This document shows, in pieces, positions 31,423 through 40,314 of a stretch of DNA of 64,000 nt. Source of the DNA: Planctomycetota bacterium (GTDB taxonomy: Bacteria > Planctomycetota > Planctomycetia > Gemmatales > Gemmataceae); the NCBI GenBank assembly GCA_021807595.1, contig JAKBCS010000006.1, positions 1-64,000 on the forward strand. Reading direction: 5' to 3'. Each line of letters begins with the position of its first letter. Position 1 is the stretch's first letter. Under the pieces are notes generated by a model. It saw nothing but the letters and a program-made list of their open reading frames with translations, did not search any database and was not told the DNA's origin. Position numbers and translations under genes: made by a program.

Positions 31423-32601
31423 ATGGCGCAACTTGCAATCTTTCGGCCTTCGCGGACGTTTTGGCTTATCGTTGTTACGCTCGTCGCCGGTGCGCTCGTG
31501 CCGATGCTTCAGCTGGACGGGTCGCGCGGGTTGACCGCGTTGCCCATGCACGATTTCGTTGAGTATTGGGTGGCGGGCCGGCTCAACGTCCACGGTGAAA
31601 ATCCCTACGATGTCGACCGCGTCCAAGAACTGGAGCGCGAGGTGGGGCGCGAGGCGGAAGCCATTCTGATGTGGAATCCGCCGTGGACGCTGCCGTTGGT
31701 GATGCCGTTGGGGTTGCTCGAATGCCGCGCCGCCCATTTCCTTTGGTTGGCCGTCCTGCTGGCCGTCGTCGTCTGGTCCGCCGATGCCCTCTGGAAACTA
31801 TACGGCGGGGCGTCCGAGCATGGCCCTCTCGTTTGCATCTTGGCTTTCACCTTCGTGCCCACTCTGGTCGCACTCAAGGTGGGACAGATCTCGCCGCTGG
31901 TATTGTTGGGGGCGGTGCTGTTCGTGGTGTTGTGGAAGCGGAATTATCACGGCCTCGCCGGCGCGGCTCTGCTGTTGTTGGCGATTAAGCCGCACTTGTC
32001 CTATTTGTTCTGGATCGCGCTTTTGGTATGGTGCGTGACCCAACGCCGCTGGCGCGTCCTCGCGGGCGGATTGAGCGCCGGCGTTGCGTCGGTCGGCCTT
32101 GCCCTGTACTTCAATCCCGCGGTTTTGAGCCAATATTGGGACGCGCTGGCGCATCGCCCACCGGCCCAATATCGCTCGCCGACCTTGGGAATGGTGCTGC
32201 GTCTGCTTCTCGGAGAAGACCAGTTTCGCCTCCAATTTCTGTCGCTGATTCCCGGCTTGTTGTGGCTGCCGATCTATGGATGGAGACATCGCAACGCCTG
32301 GGATTGGAGCGAGCGCATGCCGATGTTGTTGTTCGTCTCGCTGCTTACCGCTCCCTATGGCGCTTGGCTGTTCGATCTGGTGCTGCTGCTGATCCCGCTC
32401 ATTCAGGTTTTGGCCGCCGTGCGCGCGTCGGAGCGGGCCGCGACGCGCTCGGCGGCGGCGTGCCTCTATTTGCTGTTCAACGTCGCGGTGGCGGCTCAGC
32501 TGTCGCACTCGGCCGAATACTTTGCCTTCGTGTGGATGACTCCGGCTCTCTTGCTCGCCTATCTTGCCTTGCTCCCGCGCCGCTCCGCGCTTCTCAGCTG
32601 A
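31423..32601 (+). CDS. Glycosyltransferase family 87-like membrane protein
   Basis: 'NPYDVDRVQELEREVG..ILMWNPPWTLPLVMPLGLL' and multiple TMs typical of GT87/DUF2029. Confidence 0.8.
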   Translation: MAQLAIFRPSRTFWLIVVTLVAGALVPMLQLDGSRGLTALPMHDFVEYWVAGRLNVHGENPYDVDRVQELEREVGREAEAILMWNPPWTLPLVMPLGLLECRAAHFLWLAVLLAVVVWSADALWKLYGGASEHGPLVCILAFTFVPTLVALKVGQISPLVLLGAVLFVVLWKRNYHGLAGAALLLLAIKPHLSYLFWIALLVWCVTQRRWRVLAGGLSAGVASVGLALYFNPAVLSQYWDALAHRPPAQYRSPTLGMVLRLLLGEDQFRLQFLSLIPGLLWLPIYGWRHRNAWDWSERMPMLLFVSLLTAPYGAWLFDLVLLLIPLIQVLAAVRASERAATRSAAACLYLLFNVAVAAQLSHSAEYFAFVWMTPALLLAYLALLPRRSALLS

Positions 32602-32704
32602 TTCTCGCACCTTACCCGTGACACTTCGCCGTCTCGCCGATAGATTGCGGGAAGACGGTGTATTCATGCGTTAGCTATTATGCGAAAAGATTGAGGAGAA
32701 TTTC

Positions 32705-33628
32705 ATGTCCGCAATGGACGGCAGGTTGACTCGTATCGGGATTTTTTACGACGGCAACTTCTTCTTTCACGTCAGCAATTTCTACCACTATCACCACGAA
32801 CGCCGAGCGCGCGTTAGCATCGGCGGACTGCACGCCTTCGTTCGCCAACAAGTGGCCGACTGCGAAAATACCGATCCGCGATATTGCCAAATCGTCGATG
32901 CCCATTACTTCCGCGGCCGGCTGCGTGCCGCCGACGCCGACGACCGCGATTTGCTGTATAAAGAGCGCGTTTTCGACGATGTTCTCGTCCGCGAGGGCGT
33001 GACCACGCACTACCTGCCGCTGACCCGCGAGGGCGAGAAGGGCATCGACGTGTGGTTGGCGCTGGAAGCGTTTGAATTGGCCATTTACAAGCGCTTCGAC
33101 GTGATCGTCCTGGTCGTCTGCGACGGCGATTTCCTACCGTTGGTGAGAAAATTGAACACGCTGGGCACACGGGTCATGGTTCTGGGCTGGGACTTTCGCT
33201 ACGTCGGTCCGAACAACGTCGAACGCGAGACGCGCACCGCCCAGATATTGCTCGACGAAGTGACGTATCCCATTATGATGCACCCCATCATTGAAGACCG
33301 CGCGCGGCAGCGCGATGCGCTCATCTCCGGGCTGTTCGTGCCGCGCAAAGAGTTCGGCTCCAGCCCCACGATTCCTCGTCCGGCCTTCATCGGGCCGGAG
33401 GGCGGATCGACTTCAACGGGAACCGGCTCGATTCAGACCTTGAAGAGCGGCTACGGATTCATCGCCGCCGATCAGGGCGGGCCGAATCTGTTCTTCTTCC
33501 ACGAAGACGTCAAGGGGGCCGATTTCCTGGAGTTGAAGATTGGCGACCGCGTGCTGTACGTCGTCGGCCAAAACGACCGCGGCCCCTGCGCCAAGGAAGT
33601 CCGTCGCCTGGCCGCCAGCGTCAGTTAG
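32705..33628 (+). CDS. NYN (PIN-like) domain protein with C-terminal cold-shock-like domain
   Basis: 'IGIFYDGNFFFHV', 'KGIDVWLALEAFELAIYKRFDVIVLVVCDGDFLPLVRKL'; C-terminal 'GSIQTLKSGYGFIAADQGGPNLFFFHEDV'. Confidence 0.85.
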   Translation: MSAMDGRLTRIGIFYDGNFFFHVSNFYHYHHERRARVSIGGLHAFVRQQVADCENTDPRYCQIVDAHYFRGRLRAADADDRDLLYKERVFDDVLVREGVTTHYLPLTREGEKGIDVWLALEAFELAIYKRFDVIVLVVCDGDFLPLVRKLNTLGTRVMVLGWDFRYVGPNNVERETRTAQILLDEVTYPIMMHPIIEDRARQRDALISGLFVPRKEFGSSPTIPRPAFIGPEGGSTSTGTGSIQTLKSGYGFIAADQGGPNLFFFHEDVKGADFLELKIGDRVLYVVGQNDRGPCAKEVRRLAASVS

Positions 33629-33660
33629 CGCGAGCTATTCCGCTGCGCGTCGTGGCCAAC
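33624..33660. repeat. Decayed family A palindrome at the convergent gene junction
   Basis: gttagcgcgagctattccgctgcgcgtcgtggccaac. Confidence 0.6.
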
Positions 33661-35100
33661 CGGAACCTCCCGTTTGCGATAGACGTGCCAGCTCCAACCG
33701 CCGAACTCCGCCGCCGGGAAGTCCTCGACGCGGCGATAGACGTTGTCGCGCACATCGAGCATTTCGTCGTGAAGGGGAGAACCTGCGTCGCTGCGATGCG
33801 TCAGCAGCCAGTCCGCGCCGTGCGGCGGCAAATCCTTTTGCTCGCAATACACCAGGCGTTTCTGGGTGCGAAGATAGGCGGCGTGGAAGCGATAGCACTT
33901 GGCGACGCGGAAATCGAAATCGCCGCACACCGTCGCGCCTTCGCTGGGCGAACGGCGTTCGATGTACGCCAAGGCATCGAGAACGTGGCCGCGCCCGCCG
34001 CGCTCGAACGCCAGCACTTGCGCCGTGCCGCCGCCGGCAACGGCCAGAGAGATAACGGCGGCGACGCAGGCCCCGGCGCGCGAGTGCCGCCACAGCGCGC
34101 CGAGAACGAAGCCGAGTAGCAGCAAAAAAAAGACAAAAGGGATGAGGAAATAGCGCTCGAACAGATAGGCGGGTTTGCCGAGGAGGAACAGCGCCGGCGA
34201 GCCGACGATAGCCGCGGCGAAGAACACTCCCAGGCGCTGGTCCTCGCGCGCCAGCCGGCGCAAACCGATGGCCAGGGTCAGCGCGGCAAAAATCGTGGCT
34301 GCCATCCGGGCGGCCGAAGACGGCGCGACGCCCAAACCGAGACCGAGCAAGCGACCGAGGACGAGCGAGGTCGGCTGCACGGGGCCGCCGCCGAACTTCA
34401 TCGACCGAATGTCCACCCAAAACAGAACGAAAAAGAACAGACACGGAACTAGGTGACAGGCGAGCAGATGACGAATCTCATCTCGGCGGGAGAGGCCGCT
34501 CCGCGCTCCACAATACAACGACCACAACCCCAAGGCGAGATAGCAGTGGAGGAAGGTCAAATGCGCGAGAAAGCCGAGGATCGCGCTCAACCAGAACAGC
34601 ACCAGCGGAATGCGTCGTCCGGTCGGGGGAACCGCCGTCAGATAGCCTTGCAACGACGAGAAGGCGGCGAGAGCGAACAGGACGGCCAGGGCGTAGCCGC
34701 GCGCCTCGGCGGAACACAAAACCAGCCAATAGTTGGTGGCGAACAGCAACGAGACGAAGATGGCCTCGGCCCGGCCGCGCCGAAGTCCCAGCAACGCCGC
34801 CAAGGCCACGCTCGCCAAACCGGCGGCCAACGAGTGCGAACGATACGTCACCCACGACGCGCCGGAGGGATAAAGCCATAAAAAGAGCGTATTCAACTTG
34901 TGATTGTTGTCGTGATGTTGCTCCGCTCCGGCGACGATCTCCCACGGCGACGCCGCCGCCCGCGCGAACTCCCACGACCAGATTTCATCGAGCCAAAACT
35001 CGGTGCGCATCGCTCCGAGCCTTAAAACGGCCGCCAGGCTCAGGATACCTGTGAGCGGCACGAGAATCGATGCTGGACGGCGAGAGAAAATCGACGGCAT
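33625..35100 (-). CDS. Glycosyltransferase 39-like (ArnT/PMT-type) membrane protein
   Basis: 'RTEFWLDEIWSWEFARAAASPWEIVAGAEQHHDNNHKLNTLFLWL' and polytopic TM profile. Confidence 0.75.
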   Translation of the reverse strand: MPSIFSRRPASILVPLTGILSLAAVLRLGAMRTEFWLDEIWSWEFARAAASPWEIVAGAEQHHDNNHKLNTLFLWLYPSGASWVTYRSHSLAAGLASVALAALLGLRRGRAEAIFVSLLFATNYWLVLCSAEARGYALAVLFALAAFSSLQGYLTAVPPTGRRIPLVLFWLSAILGFLAHLTFLHCYLALGLWSLYCGARSGLSRRDEIRHLLACHLVPCLFFFVLFWVDIRSMKFGGGPVQPTSLVLGRLLGLGLGVAPSSAARMAATIFAALTLAIGLRRLAREDQRLGVFFAAAIVGSPALFLLGKPAYLFERYFLIPFVFFLLLLGFVLGALWRHSRAGACVAAVISLAVAGGGTAQVLAFERGGRGHVLDALAYIERRSPSEGATVCGDFDFRVAKCYRFHAAYLRTQKRLVYCEQKDLPPHGADWLLTHRSDAGSPLHDEMLDVRDNVYRRVEDFPAAEFGGWSWHVYRKREVPVGHDAQRNSSR

Positions 35101-35565
35101 AAGCGGAGTCCTCCAGCGACGAGACGGGGCGACACGCGACCGATAACGGCCGCTGCTACAGCATATCTCACGGTTGTTCGCGCCGAATTCCGGGCCGAGG
35201 ATGCGGAGGAATCGCGATTTCAGACGAGGCTGGGGACGCTGGAAATCCGACCGTCTCCCGAGGGGGGTTCTGTTTTCGTCCCGATCCCTTCAATAGAGCC
35301 ATTCGGAAAAATCGAGAAAATTGTCACGACCATTTGACTCCATAACGAACGCAATCTAGGTTTGTGGCACGAGCGGTTCAGTGGATGCTCGCGGCGACAC
35401 TCGACAACAATTGTTCCGCGATAAGTGATCCAAGTGAATCGCCTCTTCCTCCTGGACGCGGGTACCCCTCATCCTTAAGTCCGAGGCAAAGAAGAGGCCG
35501 TTTGGTCCCGTCCGACGCATGCGCGCGGTCGGCGACCTCGGAATAGAGCTTAAGGAGAAAAGATT

Positions 35566-35760
35566 ATGAGCCATTTGTTCGCCTGTGCAGTACGATTTCT
35601 GCGCGAAGAAGACGGCCCGACCGCTGTCGAATACGCCGTCATGTTGGCCCTCATCATCGTGGTTTGCATCGCCTCGATCACGACGCTGGGTAGCAACGCC
35701 AACAACACGTTTAGCAACGTGGCCTTGAACACGGCCGTGAGCAGCGGTTCCGGTTCTTAA
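35566..35760 (+). CDS. Flp family type IVb pilin (copy 1)
   Basis: 'FLREEDGPTAVEYAVMLALIIVVCI'. Confidence 0.93.
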   Translation: MSHLFACAVRFLREEDGPTAVEYAVMLALIIVVCIASITTLGSNANNTFSNVALNTAVSSGSGS

Positions 35761-35859
35761 GCAACTTAATCGGTGAAGGGTGCAACCGTCCGGATGCGTT
35801 GTCCGGGATCCCGTCGCATTTTTCTGTTGGTCGATGATTTAGTGAGGAAGGCGAGTCTC

Positions 35860-36045
35860 ATGCGTAAGTTTGCACAAGGTTTCGTGAATTTTCTGAAGAA
35901 CGAAGACGGTCCGACCGCGGTCGAATACGCCGTCATGTTGGCCCTCATCATCGTGGTGTGCATTACCGCCATCACCACGTTGGGCAGCAACGCCAACAAC
36001 ACGTTCAGCTACGTCGGCAGCAAAATCGGCAGCACGGGTAGCTAA
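35860..36045 (+). CDS. Flp family type IVb pilin (copy 2)
   Basis: 'FLKNEDGPTAVEYAVMLALIIVVCI'; ATG at 35860. Confidence 0.93.
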   Translation: MRKFAQGFVNFLKNEDGPTAVEYAVMLALIIVVCITAITTLGSNANNTFSYVGSKIGSTGS

Positions 36046-36102
36046 GTGTTTCTTTCAACCGTTTCGAGTTCCGATTCATTTTCACACAAAGGGGTGACTG
36101 CT

Positions 36103-36288
36103 ATGCGTAAGTTTGCACAAGGTTTCGTGAATTTTCTGAAGAACGAAGACGGTCCGACCGCGGTCGAATACGCCGTCATGTTGGCCCTCATCATCGTGGT
36201 GTGCATTACCGCCATCACCACGTTGGGCAGCAACGCCAACAACACGTTCAGCTACGTCGGCTCGAAGGTCGCCGGCACGGGCAGCTGA
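36103..36288 (+). CDS. Flp family type IVb pilin (copy 3)
   Basis: Nearly identical to copy 2 at nucleotide level; ATG at 36103. Confidence 0.93.
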   Translation: MRKFAQGFVNFLKNEDGPTAVEYAVMLALIIVVCITAITTLGSNANNTFSYVGSKVAGTGS

Positions 36289-36413
36289 GCGCGTCGCTTC
36301 CAGGGACAAAGGGACAAGGTGGCCGGGCGACAAGGTGCAAATCCTTGTCGTCTTGCCGCCTTGCACCTTTGCCGTTCTCATCTATTTGTCGTTCGCGTGG
36401 AGGACGCCGTCCG

Positions 36414-37019
36414 ATGCACTTTATTCTAAGCCATTGGCCGCTGACGTTCGTGTGCGCGGCCATGATCGTGGCCGCCGTCATCGACGGCTGGAAACTGAAA
36501 GTGCCCAATTGGTTGACGTATCCGCTGATTCTCAGTGGGTGGAGCCTGGGCGTGTTGCACAGCTGCGGGCTAGTGGAATCGACCGGCTCTGGCGGCATCG
36601 GTGCCAGCTTGGCGGCGACGGCCCTGGGATTCTTGCTGCTGTTTCCCTTATACGGTATCGGCGGCATGGGAGCGGGCGATGTGAAAATGCAAATGGGCTT
36701 CGGTGCCTGGATCGGCTCGTTCTACGGCATGCGCGCCGCCGAGGGCATTCATCCGGGCGCGGGCTGGATTCTCGTATACGCCTTTTGTCTGGCCGCTGTC
36801 ATCGGTGGCGTCTTGGCGTTGGCCATGATCGCGGCGCGCGGCCAATTAAAGACCAACTTGAACAACACGCGCGCCATCCTCGGCGACCTGGTTGGCGCTG
36901 GGGTGGTGACGGCGGCCGACAAGGCGGCTCAACGCAAATCGCGGATGCACTTACTACCCTATGGCATTCCGCTGTGCCTGGGCTTCGTCAGCTATCTGAT
37001 TTACCTGCACGGAGTGTGA
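36414..37019 (+). CDS. Prepilin peptidase, A24 family (CpaA/TadV-like)
   Basis: 'DGWKLKVPNWLTYPLIL' and 'GIGGMGAGDVKMQMGFGAW'. Confidence 0.9.
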   Translation: MHFILSHWPLTFVCAAMIVAAVIDGWKLKVPNWLTYPLILSGWSLGVLHSCGLVESTGSGGIGASLAATALGFLLLFPLYGIGGMGAGDVKMQMGFGAWIGSFYGMRAAEGIHPGAGWILVYAFCLAAVIGGVLALAMIAARGQLKTNLNNTRAILGDLVGAGVVTAADKAAQRKSRMHLLPYGIPLCLGFVSYLIYLHGV

Positions 37020-37020
37020 G

Positions 37021-37081
37021 GTTGGCCGCGACGCGGAGCGGAGCGCGAATGCGCTCTGCTCTGCTCCGCGACGCGACTAAC
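37021..37081. repeat. Family A palindrome, 1 nt after prepilin peptidase stop
   Basis: gttggccgcgacgcggagcggagcgcgaatgcgctctgctctgctccgcgacgcgactaac. Confidence 0.88.
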
Positions 37082-37293
37082 CGAAATCTGCGCTCTAAAC
37101 CGCAAGCGGCGCAGACTCGGCAGGTTTGCTACAAGCGATAAAGTTGAAGTTCGGCGTTGCGGATTGTCGAAAGTAACGGTGGCAGCATCGAGGGGATGCG
37201 GAATGTGGAAGTCGGACGGCGGAACGGATGCAGAATAAGTCGTCTGGGCTCTCGCAATCGCTTCGGTTCTCCACGCCAATTGAGGTATGCTCC

Positions 37294-38409
37294 ATGAAAC
37301 CGAAGACAATGATGCTGATGGTCGTGGCCATCGGCTGCGGCCTGGCCGCCAGCTATATGACGAGCCGGCTTTTGGCCGAACGCAACAACGGAGCCGTCGA
37401 GGAGGAAAAAGTTTCCGTCCTCGTGGCCAAGGCCAAAGTTCCAGCCTGGGTTTCGATTAAAGAACCCGAGAAATACTTCGAGCAAAAAGAGGTGCCGGTG
37501 AGCATCGCTCCCAAAAAGGGCTTGAAGGAGTTCAAGGATATCAAAAATCAACGCTTGAGCCAGGGCTTGAGCGAAGGCGAGTACGTTCTGGAAGACAAAC
37601 TGGTCAATGCCGAGCAAGTCGGCTTGGTCGCCAAGCTGCCTCCGGGGATGCGGGCCATCGCGTTGAAGGTGAATGCCGAATCGCTGGCGGGCGGCTTCGT
37701 GCTGCCCGGTTATCATGTGGACGTGTTATCCACGTTGCGCAATGGAACGAACGAGTCGATTTCCAAGATGATTCTGCAAAACATGCTGGTATTGGCCGTG
37801 GATATGGTTGCCAACCGAGACAATCAAACGACGACGATGCTGGGAAGCACGGTGACTCTGGCGGCGACGCCGGAAGAAGCCCAACGCTTGTCGCTGGCGG
37901 GAGCGCTAGGCGAGTTGCGGCTGACGCTGCGAACGCCCGACGATAACAAGATCGTTCGTCTACCCGGATCGAGATGGGAAGATCTCGGCAAGCCCGTGCG
38001 CGATGCCTCGTCCGACAAGGAAGAGGAATCGACGCAGGTTGCCAGCGCCTCGCCGGTGCCGATGTTGCCCGCGCTGCCCCAGGACGCGCCTCCGCCCATC
38101 AATGTGTACGAGAAGCCGTCGGAACCGAAGCCGGAACCGCCCCCGTTGGAGACGCACACCTTGACCATTGTAACCGGCGAATTCGTGCAAAAGGCGGTCT
38201 TTACGTTCGATCCCGTCGCCCAGTCGTGGATCAACGGAGCGCTCGCGCGCGGATCGGAGGACGTTGCGCCGCGCCGACCCGCGCCGCCGACCGGAGCGCC
38301 CAAACCGGTGGACGCTCCGCCCAAACCGGCGGACGCCGCGCCCGCTCAGCCTGCTCCGCTCGCTCCGCTCACTCCTATTCGTGGAGGCTTGCCCGGACGA
38401 GTGGGTTGA
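37294..38409 (+). CDS. cpaB: Flp pilus assembly protein CpaB (RcpC)
   Basis: SAF domain 'VLVAKAKVPAWVSIKEPEKYFEQKEVPVS', 'LPPGMRAIALKVNAESLAGGFVLPGYHVDVLST'. Confidence 0.92.
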   Translation: MKPKTMMLMVVAIGCGLAASYMTSRLLAERNNGAVEEEKVSVLVAKAKVPAWVSIKEPEKYFEQKEVPVSIAPKKGLKEFKDIKNQRLSQGLSEGEYVLEDKLVNAEQVGLVAKLPPGMRAIALKVNAESLAGGFVLPGYHVDVLSTLRNGTNESISKMILQNMLVLAVDMVANRDNQTTTMLGSTVTLAATPEEAQRLSLAGALGELRLTLRTPDDNKIVRLPGSRWEDLGKPVRDASSDKEEESTQVASASPVPMLPALPQDAPPPINVYEKPSEPKPEPPPLETHTLTIVTGEFVQKAVFTFDPVAQSWINGALARGSEDVAPRRPAPPTGAPKPVDAPPKPADAAPAQPAPLAPLTPIRGGLPGRVG

Positions 38410-38421
38410 TCTTCTTGGCTA

Positions 38422-38461
38422 ACCGGGGAACGGGGCCGCGCGAGCGCCCCCGTTCCCCGGT
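38422..38461. repeat. Inverted repeat downstream of cpaB
   Basis: accggggaacggggc...gcccccgttccccggt. Confidence 0.75.
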
Positions 38462-38523
38462 CGATTGCGATGGACCCGAACGAGCGGCCGACCCCCGCTC
38501 GTTCTTACTGACGAGGTGAATGG

Positions 38524-40209
38524 ATGCGCCATATTGTCGATCGAAAAATGCTGCTTTGGGGTAGCACTCTCGCCCTCCTACTCGCCGCGGCTTGGCTGGG
38601 CGACGCGCCCGCTCAAGAGCCGGCCCCCCGACCCGCCGCCCTGATTGTGCCGCTCAACGGCACCATCAAACTGCAAATGTCCAAGAAACAAAAAATCAAA
38701 ACCGTTACCAACCCCAAGGAAGACGCCGTCGCCTTGAGTACTGTCGTGGGCGATCCCACGACAATTCTCGTCAGGGGCCAGCAACCCGAAGTGACGCGCA
38801 TCGAATTGGAAGACACCGAAGGGCACAAGGAAGTTTTCGAAGTGATCGTGCAAGCCGACGTGGAGTATCTGCGCACGCAGCTGCGCCGCGCGGTGCCGAC
38901 CGCCAACGTCACGGTCATACCGACCTCGAACAACACGGTCATCTTGTCCGGTACGGTGACACACGCCGAAGATGTGGCCGTCGTGCGCGGCTTGGTGCAG
39001 AGCGTCGGCTTCAAGTACATCGACGGCATGCGCGTCGGCGGCGTGCAGCAAGTTCAGTTGGACGTGATGATCGCCTCGGTCAATCGCACCGATCTGCGCA
39101 ATCTAACCGTCAACTTCCTCGGTTCGAGTAAGTATTTCGCCGCGTCCAACGCGACTGGCGGCGGCGTCACGGTCGGCGGGCAGACGGGCGTGGGCGGAGC
39201 GTTCCCTCAAGTGACCGGGGCCGGTAGCAGCCTCATCGGCACGCCGGGATCGGGTACCAATCTGTTGCTCGGCTTCGTTCACAATGTCTGGGGATTCCAA
39301 AATTTCTTGGAAGCCCTGAGACAAAACGGTTTGGCGAAGTTGTTGGCCGAACCACGCCTGGTGACTCTGAGCGGTCGGCCCGCCAGTTTCTTGGTGGGCG
39401 GTCAGCAAGCCGTTCCCGTGGCCGGTGGGTTTAGCGGCGTCGGTGTCCAGTTCGTTCCGTTCGGCACGACATTGAGCTTCCTCCCTATCGTAAAGGGCAA
39501 CGGACGCATCTACCTGGAAGTGTCGCCGTCCGTGAGCAGTCTCGATGCCTCAGCTGGCGTCACGCCCGCTGGAGGCAGTCTCGTGCCAGGACGCGACATC
39601 AACAGTGTCACCACCACGGTCGAGCTGGAATCCGGTCAAACTTTCGTCATCGGCGGGTTGATTCAGCGCACGATTCAGGGCAACGTCTCCAAGGTGCCGC
39701 TGTTGGGCGATCTGCCTTGGTTTGGCACGTTCTTCCGCAGCACCCAATACCAGGAAACGGAGCAAGAAGTGCTGGTGGTCGTCACCCCCTGGCTGGTCGA
39801 TCCGGAGTCGTGCAATCAGCGTCCGAAAATACTTCCGGGAGAAGAAACCCGCAGACCGGATAATTTTGAGCTATTCTTGGAGGGACTCATCGAAGCGCCG
39901 CGAGGTCAGCGCCAGATTCGCCAGGATCACCATTATGTGCCGGCATGGATGAACGGCCCGTCGGCCAAGACGTTTCCGTGTGCGGGTCGGAACAATTGTG
40001 GTCCGAATGGCTGTGCGACGAGCGGGTGCGGCCAACCGACTGGCATGGCTTCTCCGAGTACGATGCCGGCTCCGCTGCCCGCAAACCCGGCCTCGACGCC
40101 GCTCATGCCGGCCTCGACCCAAGCGCCGCCGGAAGCACCGGAGACACCCATGTCGCCGCCGGGGCTTCCGAACGACGTATCCGCGGAAAGCGAACGCGGA
40201 GTTCGATAA
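38524..40209 (+). CDS. cpaC: Tad/Flp outer-membrane secretin (CpaC/RcpA)
   Basis: 'SGTVTHAEDVAVVRGLVQ', secretin core 'LAEPRLVTLSGRPASFLVGGQQAVPV', 'VPLLGDLPWFGTFFRSTQYQETEQEVLVVVTPWLV'. Confidence 0.93.
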   Translation: MRHIVDRKMLLWGSTLALLLAAAWLGDAPAQEPAPRPAALIVPLNGTIKLQMSKKQKIKTVTNPKEDAVALSTVVGDPTTILVRGQQPEVTRIELEDTEGHKEVFEVIVQADVEYLRTQLRRAVPTANVTVIPTSNNTVILSGTVTHAEDVAVVRGLVQSVGFKYIDGMRVGGVQQVQLDVMIASVNRTDLRNLTVNFLGSSKYFAASNATGGGVTVGGQTGVGGAFPQVTGAGSSLIGTPGSGTNLLLGFVHNVWGFQNFLEALRQNGLAKLLAEPRLVTLSGRPASFLVGGQQAVPVAGGFSGVGVQFVPFGTTLSFLPIVKGNGRIYLEVSPSVSSLDASAGVTPAGGSLVPGRDINSVTTTVELESGQTFVIGGLIQRTIQGNVSKVPLLGDLPWFGTFFRSTQYQETEQEVLVVVTPWLVDPESCNQRPKILPGEETRRPDNFELFLEGLIEAPRGQRQIRQDHHYVPAWMNGPSAKTFPCAGRNNCGPNGCATSGCGQPTGMASPSTMPAPLPANPASTPLMPASTQAPPEAPETPMSPPGLPNDVSAESERGVR

Positions 40210-40217
40210 AAACCGCT

Positions 40218-40292
40218 GTCGGCAGTCGGTCTTCGGCTATCGGCACTCCCCGCGATCCATCGGAGTGCCGAGCGCCGAAAGCCGACTGCCGA
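40218..40292. repeat. Long imperfect palindrome 8 nt downstream of cpaC
   Basis: gtcggcagtcggtcttcggctatcggcactcc / ggagtgccgagcgccgaaagccgactgccgag. Confidence 0.85.
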
Positions 40293-40314
40293 GTGCCGAA
40301 ATTGGTGGAGCAAC

